Source: Panopea generosa (lineage: Eukaryota; Mollusca; Bivalvia; Adapedonta; Hiatellidae). From it: a DNA stretch of 64,000 nt. Each line of letters begins with the position of its first letter. Positions within the stretch are counted from its first letter, which is position 1. The notes beneath the pieces were generated by a model. That model was not told where the DNA came from, did no database searches, and saw only the letters and a list, made by a program, of their open reading frames with translations. The position numbers and the translations under genes were made by a program. The DNA lies in NCBI GenBank assembly GCA_029582155.1, contig CM055895.1:46696720-46760719 (forward strand). The letters are read 5' to 3'. This document shows positions 1 through 64,000 of this stretch, in pieces.

Positions 1-708
1 ACTACTGTAACAGTACTTTCATAATGTAATGCCTTTATGTATTATTATGATTTAAATACTAGCATATAGACGTACGTATTCGTATTTTATAAGAGAACTA
101 TATATTGTGCACCGATGTATAAAATTCGGTTATCTCGCGCATGCATATTCTTAAACTACAGACTGTAGTTTATGGGACGGCAGGTGGCGTCACTTACAAC
201 TGGGAAATTTATAATAAGAAATGTTTTCATTTTCTGTTTAAATATATTTTATTTCATAATTTTACATGAAATGGAGTTGGGCCACAAGTTCTGCCAACAT
301 TAGATTCGGCCCTTCCCCTACAGATTACATAATTGTTTTTAACAATGGCATAAAATACATTACAAAACCAAAATAGTTGACAAATATTATGGAAAAGAGA
401 AAAAAAACAAAACAATATTTAGGTGAGTATTTTTTTAAAAAGAGAGGAAGAGAGAAAAAGAAGAAGAAAAAGATAGAGCGAGTTAGTTGCTGCAAAACAA
501 ATTTTATATGTTTTCATTTGTGGTTGTATTCAAGAAAAAATGCTTTTGAAAGGGTTCGCATGTTAAAAACATTTACATGGTTATTAAGTTAGTATAAGTA
601 AAGTCCGTCAATATACAGTTGAAATTTTAAACTGCTAACTGCTAATTCTTATATATAGTGCAATGAAGTAAAACATGGTAAATAAACACATGGAAAGATT
701 AATAGAGT
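1..708 (+). other. intron sequence upstream of E1 (partial)
   Basis: AT-rich sequence with a purine-rich run near 398-480. I see no exon, RNA gene or recognisable element. It must be intron because the gene is entered in mid-codon at E1. Confidence 0.6.
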
Positions 709-821
709 TGATTCGAAAAATGAATAATGTCATATCTTCACACACGATATATTCTTACCTTCCATAAATATTAATGTACGAAGTTACGTAAACTTTAACG
801 TTCTTTGAACGAGATAACGTT
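709..821 (+). repeat. left arm of 113-bp inverted repeat around exon E1
   Basis: Reads TGATTCGAAAAATG... to ...GAGATAACGTT. Its reverse complement is at 1731-1843 with three mismatches by eye. The arm ends 26 bases before E1, so the E1 branch point probably lies in or beside it. Confidence 0.9.
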
Positions 822-847
822 TCTTATTTTGGTATGTTTTGTTTCAG

Positions 848-55724
<54,877 letters not shown>

Positions 55725-56117
55725 ACATTTCAATTATATACGTATTTATATGTATTGTTATTGGTGACCTAAACAGTCACACACGTGCACATTCAATGTG
55801 TCGACCAATGAAGATGTTCAATTTGATCACCTTGCAGAAGGTCATTTGTATAAGTGCGATACTTCCAAAGATATCACGATTCATTTGCGAATAAAAATCT
55901 TTTAAAACTTATTTTGTAGTTTTATTTTAGTTCTTATACTTTTTATTCATCTTTCCTCAGAGTGTATATGACGCAATGTTAAACCTTGAAGTCGCTAAAT
56001 AATACAGTTCAATTCGTTAATGAATTTTCTATAAAGGTGGCCTCTGTATTACTAAAGACTACTTAAGCTTGGCAACCGTTATCACAAATTGCCTGAGACG
56101 TTTTCTGAGTTTTACTA
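55725..56117 (+). other. 3' UTR and downstream flank of the alpha-mannosidase gene
   Basis: Contains the AATAAA at 55890; no further feature seen. Confidence 0.6.
55890..55895 (+). promoter_or_regulatory. polyadenylation signal AATAAA of the alpha-mannosidase gene
   Basis: Canonical hexamer 166 bases after the stop codon, followed by T-rich sequence. It implies a short 3' UTR of about 180-190 bases. No closer canonical hexamer was noticed. Confidence 0.6.
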
Positions 56118-56554
56118 ACTAAAGCCGTGGTCACATCTTACGTAGTTGACCGTAGTAGGGAATGACCGTAATGGACCGGTAGTTAACCGTAGTTCAACGT
56201 ATTAATAAACGTAGTTCGAGCTTATTATTTGCCCGTAGTTAGCACATAATGTTTCAACATGTTCAAAACTTGTTTACGGTCAACTACGATGCCAAGACCC
56301 TACTGTGACCGTAGTTTGAACAAAGTTAACCTTAGTTAACCGTAATTGACCCTACTTCACCGAAGTGTTTACCGTAATTGACCGTAGCTAAAACCGTAAG
56401 GGTCAACTAATAAGAAATCTGTCGCTTTCATTTCTTGGATTACACACATCTTGTTGTTTGAGGATTCAATTATTCTTTGACCGTAGTTACACTACGGTGG
56501 ACTACGTTTGAAGTGAACTAGGTGCATGACCGAAAATGTGTCCGTGGCTTTAGT
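56118..56554. mobile_element. foldback or MITE-like element with internal GACCGTAGT repeats (437 bp)
   Basis: Left end ACTAAAGCCGTGGTCACAT and right end ATGTGTCCGTGGCTTTAGT are inverted repeats with a few mismatches. The interior has many copies of GACCGTAGTT and AACCGTAGTT in both orientations. No ORF; target duplication not resolved. Confidence 0.72.
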
Positions 56555-57373
56555 CCCCCCTCTCACTTGCAAATAAAACAGCGACTTTAAATCGCTGTTG
56601 CAACATGATATGTACATGGTCATGGATATACAAGCCTCGTTGCGCCCAGGGTCAGTACCTTACACCAGCGTAGTTATACAGTGGCACTGCCGGCCCGGGC
56701 CTACACTTTTCCCAGAAAAAAAAAATTAATTGAAATTATTGTAATTAATCGGTAGTGTTTACATGGAAACAATACACACAAAACGCCTGAAAATGTACAA
56801 TTGACAAAAATTCTGTTACCTGAATAATATCTTATACAGAAATCAGATTCAATTGACTTATATGAGTTGTGGTTATTTAATAAATAAATGACTGATAATT
56901 TCAAATTTCATACGCTTTTATCACTTTCATATCAGTCGATATTTACACTATTTATATTACATATGCATGCCTTCAACCCCATACATATACGTACACATGC
57001 ACATTTATATTCATGTAAACTCACACACACACATAATCCTTGATGAATACACATATTCGTGGCAACAGGAATATGTGCGATGTATGTGCTCCACAGTGAC
57101 ATTGTTCTTTAACATACACATTCCTATATAGACATATTTCTAGGCCGGTGCACATAATCTAAGTAAAGACAATGGCTATGTATGGGACATCCAAAAGTAC
57201 CACGTGACCATCAAACTATCTATCTTTCGGCCAACGGTGATCATGGGCCATTCCAAAATGGCTCGATTATGGAATACTGCTTAAACGGTGCTAAGCGTGT
57301 GATGGGTAAAGCTTTTAACATCATCTTTTCTTGGTGACGTTTCATTGTTTCAATGGATTGTTTATTCGGATTT
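56555..57373. other. intergenic sequence before the 27-bp array
   Basis: AT-rich, with a CACACACA run near 57022 and a short GC-rich GGCCCGGGCCTACAC block at 56690. No gene recognised. Confidence 0.5.
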
Positions 57374-60300
57374 TGTTGTCTGAATCTGTAGTGTTACGTG
57401 TAAGGTCTGAAGCTATAGTGTTACGTGTAAGGTTTGTAGCTATGAGGTTGCGTATAAAATCTGAAGCTATAGTATTACGTGTAAGATCTGAAGCTATAGT
57501 GTTACGTGTAAGGTCTGAAACTATAGTATTGCGTATTAGGTCTGAAGCTATAGTGTTACATGTAAGGTCTGAATCTATAGTGTTACGTGTTAAGTCTGGA
57601 ACTATAGTGTTACGTGTAAGGTCTGAAGTTATTGAGTTACGTGTAAGGTTTGCAGTTATGAGGTTGCGTGTAAGGTCTGAAGTTATAATGTTACGTGTAA
57701 GGTATTAAGCTATAGTGTCACGTGTAAGGTTTGCAGCTATGAGGTGGCGTATTAGGTCTGAAGCTAAAGTGTGACGTGTAAGGTTTGAAGCTATAGTGTT
57801 ACGTGTAAAGTCTGAAGCTATAGAGTTACGTGTTAAGTCTGGAACAATAGTGTTACGTGTAAGGTCTGAAGCTATAGTGTTACGTGTAAAGTTTGAAGCT
57901 ATAGAGTTACGTATAAGGTATTAAGCTACAGAGTTAGGTGTATGGCATTCTGAAGCTATAGAGTTACGTGTAAAGTCTAAAGCTATAGTATTACGTGTAA
58001 GGTATGACATTATAGAGTAACGTGTAAGGTCTAAAGAAATAGTGTTACATGTAAGGTCTGAAGCTATAGTGTTACGTGTAAGGCTTGCAACTATGAGGTT
58101 GCGTGTAAGGTCTGAAGCTATAATGTAACGTGTAAGGTCTGAAGCTATAGTGTTACGTGTAATGTTTGCAGCTATGAGGAAGCGTATAAGGTCTGAAGCT
58201 AATATGTTACGTGTAAAGTCTGAAGCAATAGTGTAACGTGTAAGGTCTGAAGCTATAGTGTTGCGTGTAAGGTCTGAAGTTGTAGTATTGCGTGTAAGGT
58301 CTGAAGTTATAGTGTAACGTGAAAGGTCTGAAGCTATAGTGTTACGTGTAATGTCTGAAGTTATAGTATTACGTGTAAGGTCTGAAGCTATAGTCTTACG
58401 TGTTAAGTCTGAAACTATAGTATTACGTGTAAGGTCTGAAGCTATAGTGTGACGTGTAAGGTCTGACGTTTTAGAGTTACGTGGATGGTATTCTGAAGCT
58501 GAAGAGTTACGTTAAGAGTTACGTGTATGGTCTGAAGCTATAGAGTAACGTGTAAGGTCTTAAGAGATAGTGTTACGTGTAAGGTTTGCAGCTATGAGGT
58601 TGCGTGTAATGTCTGAAGCTATAATGCTACGTGTTAGGTCTGAAGCTACAGGTTACGTGTAAGGCTTGCAGTTATGAGGCTGCTTATAAGGTCTGGAGTT
58701 ATAGTGTAACGTGTAAGGTCTGGAGCTATATTGTAAGGTGTATATTAGCTATAGTGTAAGGGTCTGATGTTAAAGTGTTGCGTGTAAGGTCTGAAGCTAC
58801 AGAGTTACATGTAAGGTCTGAAGCTATAGTGTAACGTGTAACGTGTAACGTCTGAAGCTATAGTGTTACGTGTAAAAATGAAACTAGCATTACGTGTAAG
58901 GTCTGAAGCTGTAGTGTTACGTGTAAGGTCTGAAGCTGTAGTGTTACGTGTAAGATCTGATGCTATAGTGTTACGTGTAAGGCTTGCAGCTATGAGGTTG
59001 CGTGTAATGTCTAAAGCTATAATGTTACGTGTAAGGTCTGAAGCTACAGGTTACGTGTAAGGCTTGCAGTTATGAGGTTGCTTTTAAGGTCTGGAGTTAT
59101 AGTGTAACGTGTAAGGTCTGGAGCTATAGTGTAAGGTGTATATAAGCTATAGTGTAAGGGTCTGATGTTAAAGTGTTGCGTGTAAGGTCTGAAGCTACAG
59201 AGTTACATGTTAGGTCTGAAGCTATAGTGTTACGTGTAACGTCTGAAACTATAGTGTTACGTGTAAGAATGAAACTATAGCATTACATGTAAGGTCTGAA
59301 GCTGTAGTGTTACGTGTAAATTCTGAAGCTGTAGTGTTACGTGTAAGGTCTGAAGCTGTAATGTTACGTGTAAGGTCTGATGCTGTAGTACTACGTGTAA
59401 GGTCTGATGCTAAAGTGTTACGTATCAGGTCTGAAGCTACAGTGTTACGTGTAAGGTCTGAAACTATAGTGTTACGTATAACGTCTGAAGCTATAGTATT
59501 ACGTGTAAGGCTTGAAGCTGTTGTATTACGTGTAAGGCCTGAAGCTGTAGTATTACGTCTAAGGTCTGAAGCTGTAGTATTCCGTGTAAGGTTTGATGCT
59601 ATAATATAACGTGTAAAGTCAGAAACTGTAGTATTACGTGTAAGATCTGATGTTATAGTGTTACGTGTAAGGTCTGAAGCTATAGTAGTACGTGTAAGGT
59701 CTGACGCTATAGTATAAGGTATAAGGTTTGAATCTATAGTGTTACGTCTTATATCTGAAGCTATAATAGTACGTGTTATGTCTGAAGCTATAATGTTACG
59801 TGTAAAGTCTGAAGCTATAGTATTACGTAGAAGGTATGAAGCCATAGTATTACGTCTAACGTCTGAAGCTATAGTATAACTCGTTAAGTCTGATGCTATA
59901 GTAATACGTCTAACGTCTGGAGCTATAGTATTACGTGTAAGGTCTGAATCTAGAATGTAACGTCTAAAGTCTAAAGCTATAGTTTAGCGTTTAAGGTCTG
60001 AAGCTAAAGTATTACGTGTAAAGTATGAAGTAATATAGTGTTACGTGTTATGTTTGCAGCTATGAGGAAGCGTATAAGGTCTGAAGCTAAAGTGTTATGT
60101 GTAAATTCTGAAGCAATAGAGTAACGTGTAAGGTCTGAAGCTATAGTGTTGCATGTAAGGTCTGAAGTTGTAGTATTACGTGTAAGGTCTGAAGTTATAG
60201 TGTAACGTGAAAGGTTTGAAGCTATAGTGTTACGTGTAATGTCTGAAGCTATAGTCTTATGTGTTAACTCTGAAACTATAGTATTACGTGTAAGGTCTAA

Positions 60301-63300
60301 AGCTATAGTGTGACGTGTAAGGTCTGACGCTTTAGAGTTACGTGGATGGTATTCTGAAGCTAAAGGGTTACGTAAAGAGTTACGTGTATGGTATTCTGAA
60401 GCTATAGAGTTACGTGTAAATTCTGAAGATATAGTATTACGTGTAAGGTCTAAAGCTATAGAGTAACATGTAAGGTCTAAAGTGATAGTGTTACGTGTAA
60501 GGCTTGCAGCTATGAGGTTGCGTGTAATGTCTGAAGCTGTAATGATACGTGTTAGGTCTGAAGCTACAGGCTACGTGTAGGGCTTGCAGCTATGAGGTTG
60601 CTTATAAGATCTGGAGTTAAAGTGTAACGTGTAAGGTCTGGAGCTATAGTGTAACATGTCAGGTCAGAAACTATAGTGTTACGCGTAAGGTCTGAAGTTA
60701 CAGTATTACGTGTAAGTTCTTAAGCTATAGTATAACGTGTAAGGTCTGGAGATATAGTATTAAGTGTAAAGTATGAAACTATAGTATTACGTATAAGGTC
60801 TGAAGTTATAGTGTAACGTGTAAGATCTGAAGCTATAGAGTAACGTGTAAGGTCTGAAACTATAGTATTACGTGTAAGGTCTCAAGCTATAGTGTTACGT
60901 GTAAGGTCTGAAGTTATAGTAGTAGATGTAAGTCTGAAGTTATAGTGTAACGTGTCAGGTCTGAAACTATAGTGTTACGTATAAGGTCTGAAGTTATAGT
61001 GTTACGTGTAAGATCTGAAGCTATAGAGTTACGTGTAGGGTCTGAAACTATAGTATTACGTGTAAGGTCTCAAGCTATAGTGTTTCGTGTAAGGTCTGAA
61101 GTTTAGTGTTACGTGTAAGATCTGAAGCTATAGAGTTACGTGTAAGGTCTCAAGCTATAGTGTTACGTGTAAGTTCTGAAGTTATAGTAGTAGATGTAAG
61201 GTCTGAAGTTATAGTGTAACGTGTCAGGTCTGAAACTATAGTGTTATGTATAAGGTCTGAAGTTATAGTGTTACGTGTAAGATCTGAAGCTATAGAGTTA
61301 CGTGTAGGGTCTGAAACTATAGTATTACGTGTCAGGTCTGAAACTATAGTGTTACGTGTAAGGTCTGAAGTTATAGTGTTACGTGTAAGATCTGAAGATA
61401 TAATGTTACGTGTAAGAATGAAGCTATAACATTACGTGTAATGTCTGAAGCTGTAGTGTTACGTGTAAGATCTGAAGCTATAAGTTACGTGTAAGGTCTG
61501 AAGCTATAGTATTACGTGTAAGGTCTCAAGCTATAGTGTTACGTGTAAGGTCTGAAGTTACAGTGTTACGTGTAAGATCTGAAGCTATAGAGTTACGTGT
61601 AAGGTCTAAAGCTATAGTATTACGTGTAAGGTCTCAAGCTATAGTGTTACGTGTAAGGTCTGAAACTAAAGTTTTACGTATAATGTCTGAAGCTATAATG
61701 TTACGTGCAAGGTCTGAAGCTAAAGTGTACGTGTAAGGTCTGAAATTATAGTTTTACGTGTAATGTTTGCAGCTATGAGGTTGCGTGTAAGGTCTGAAGC
61801 TATAATGTTACGTGTAAGGTCTGAAGCTAAGGTTTGCAGGTATGATGTTGCGTATGTCTGAAGCTAGAGTGTTATGTGTAAGGTCTGAAACTATAGTGTT
61901 ACGTTTAAAGTCTGAAGCTATACAGTTACTTGTAAGGTCGTAAGGTATAGAGTTACGTGTATGGTATTCTGAACTATAGAGTTACGTGTAAGGTCTAAAG
62001 CTATAGTATTACATGTAAGGTCTGAAGCTATAGTGTGACGTGTAAGGTCTGAAACTATATTACGTGTAAGGTCCAAGCTATAGAGTCATGTGTAAGATTT
62101 GAAGCTAGAGTGTTCCGTGTAATGTCTGATGCTATAATGTTACCTGAATGGTCTGAAGCTATAGTATTACGTGTAAGGTCTGAAACTATATTGTTACGTG
62201 TAAGTTCGGAATTAAGAGTGTTACGTCTAAAGTCTGAAGCTATATTGTTACGTGTAAGTTCCGAAGCTAAAGTGTTACGTGTTAGGTCTGAAGCTATAGT
62301 ATTACGTGTAAGGTCTGATACTTCAGTGTTGCGTATAAGGTTTGAAGCGACAGAGTTACGTGTAAAGTCTGAAGCTATAGTGTTACGTGTAACGTGTAAC
62401 GTTTGAAGCTATAATGTTACGTGTAAGAATGAAGCTATAACATTACGTGTAATGTCTGAAGCTGTAGTGTTACATGTAAGGTATGAAGTTGTAGTTATAC
62501 GTGTAAGGTCTGAAGCAGTAGTGTTATGTGTAAGGTCTGAAGCTGTAGAATAACATGTAAGGTCTGAAGCTATAGTATGACGTGTAAGGTCTGAAGCTAT
62601 AGTGTTACATGTAAAGTCTGAAGCTTTAAAATTACTTGTAAGGTCTGAAGCTATAAAGTTACGTGTATGGTCTGAAGCTATAGTTTTACGTGTAAGGTCT
62701 CAATCTATAGAGTCACGTGTAAGATTTGAAGCTAGAGTGTTCCGTGTAAGGTCTGATGCTATAATGTTACCTGAATGGTCTGAAGCAATAGTATTACGTG
62801 TAAGGTCTGAACTATAGTGTAACGTGTAAGGTCTGAATCTAGAGTGTTACGTCTAAAGTCTGAAGCTTTAGTGTTACGTGTAAGTTCCGAAGCTATAGTG
62901 TTACGTGTAAGGTCAGAAGCTATAGTATTACGTGTAGGGTCTGATGCTAAAGTGTTGCGTGTAAGGTCTGAAGCTACAGAGTTACATGTAAGGTCTGAAG
63001 CTATAGTGTTACGTGTAACGTCTGAAGCTATAGTGTTACGTGTAAGAATGAAACTATAGCATTACGTGTAAGATCTGAAGCTGTAGTGTTACGTTTAAGG
63101 TCTGACGCTGTAGTGTTACGTGTAAGGTCTGAAGCTGTAGTATTACTCGTAAGGTCTGATGCTGTAGTACTACGTGTAAGGTCTGATGCTAAAGTGTTAC
63201 GTATTAGGTCTGAAGCTACAGTGTTACGTGTAAGGTCTTAAACTATAGTGTTACGTATAACGTCTGACGCTATAGTATTACGTGTAAGGCTTGAAGCTGT

Positions 63301-64000
63301 AGTATTACGTGTAAGGCCTGAAACTGTAGTATTACGTCTAAGGTCTGAAGCGGTAGTGTTACGTGTAAGGTCTGAAGCTATAGTGTAACGTGTAAAGTCA
63401 GAAACTGTAGCATTACGTGTAAGATCTGATGTTATAGTGTTGCGTGTAAGGTCTGAAGCTATAGTAGTACTTGTAAGTAGTGTTGGGTTTAAGTAACTGA
63501 AGCTATAGTATAAGGTATAAAGTTTGAATCTATAGTGTTACGTCTTATATCTGAAGCTATTATATTACGTCTCATGTCTGAAGCTATAATGTTACGTGTA
63601 AAGTCTGAAGCTATAGTATTACGTAGAAGGTATGAAGCCATATTATTACGTCTAACGTCTGAAACTATAGTATTACGTGTTAAGTCTGATGCTAAAGTAA
63701 TACGTCTAACGTCTGGAGCTATAGTATTACGTGTAAGGTCTGAATCTAGAGTGTTACGTCTAAAGTCTAAAGCTATAGTGTTATGTTTAAGGTCTGAAGC
63801 TAAAGTATTGCGTGTAAAGTATGAAGTAATATAGTTACGTGTTAAGTCTGATACTATATTGTTATGTGTAAAGTCTGAATCTAAAGTGTTACGTGTAAGG
63901 TCTGAAGATATAGTATTATGTGTAAGGTCTGAATATAGAGTGTTACGTCTAAGGTCTGAAACTGTAGTGTAACGTGTAAGGTCTGAATCTAAAGTTCTAC
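57374..64000 (+). repeat. 27-bp minisatellite, about 240 copies, running off the window end
   Basis: Unit GTCTGAAGCTATAGTGTTAC followed by GTGTAAG. Because 27 is nine codons, long open frames appear on both strands (LRVRSEAIV on +, SDLTRNTIA on -). Variants (GTTTGCAGCTATGAGGTTGC, GATGGTATTCTGAAGC, AAGAATGAAACTATAGC) recur in the same order about 0.4, 1.9 and 3.8 kb apart, showing higher-order duplication. I see no promoter, splice pattern or start context that supports translation. Confidence 0.96.

Noticed and set aside
59249..59845. 198-codon minus-strand ORF and many plus-strand ORFs of LRVRSEAIV repeats
   Set aside because: The unit is 27 bp, so any frame without a stop in the unit stays open. 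Frames break at every indel and no start, splice or homology support is seen.

Overview
The window is AT-rich animal nuclear DNA, most likely from a bivalve mollusc. It has no prokaryotic gene layout. It has spliced exons, tRNA-derived SINEs with target-site duplications, PIF/Harbinger, Tc1/mariner-like and hAT-like elements, and very large minisatellite arrays. A 'ggccatcatggccctatat...cgctcacctga' type motif near 48332-48365 is familiar from mollusc genomes. The species assignment is inference only.

One host gene fills most of the window on the + strand: the 3' part of a lysosomal alpha-mannosidase (glycoside hydrolase family 38, MAN2B1 type). Twenty coding exons (called E1-E20 here; the first exons lie upstream of base 1) run from 848 to the stop codon at 55722-55724, with a polyadenylation signal at 55890. 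They encode about 771 residues in one uninterrupted, phase-consistent frame. The exons cover only about 2.3 kb of roughly 55 kb. All inferred introns are GT-AG; one donor (intron after E11, GTCGTA) is weak. The window includes the proposed acid/base Asp (MGSDFQY) and a Zn-ligand His (HHDGVSGT), separated by 127 residues, as I recall for D319 and H446 of the mammalian enzymes.

The introns hold the accessory content. Tandem arrays include a 79-bp unit at 3861-8478 split by a 2.78-kb TA-target transposon, a 39-bp unit at 23725-26452, a 43-bp unit with kb-scale higher-order repeats at 32400-39990, a GAT microsatellite at 40680-40950, another 79-bp array at 41950-42692 whose unit contains the 3' splice site and first bases of E18, and a 34-bp unit at 54408-55020. 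A complete PIF/Harbinger element (18150-23146, TAA target duplication, matching 23-bp ends) lies between E12 and E13. It carries a transposase with one premature stop and a convergent MADF/Myb-like accessory gene that looks frameshifted. SINEs and MITE-like elements are scattered through the other introns.

Downstream of the gene there is a foldback element (56118-56554), then a 27-bp minisatellite from about 57374 to beyond the window end with kb-scale higher-order duplication. I see no second host gene. Most open reading frames in the arrays are artefacts of units whose length is a multiple of three. The most unusual observations are the array of decoy splice acceptors before E18, an array that also runs into the E3 acceptor, and a 113-bp near-perfect inverted repeat that brackets the 58-nt exon E1.
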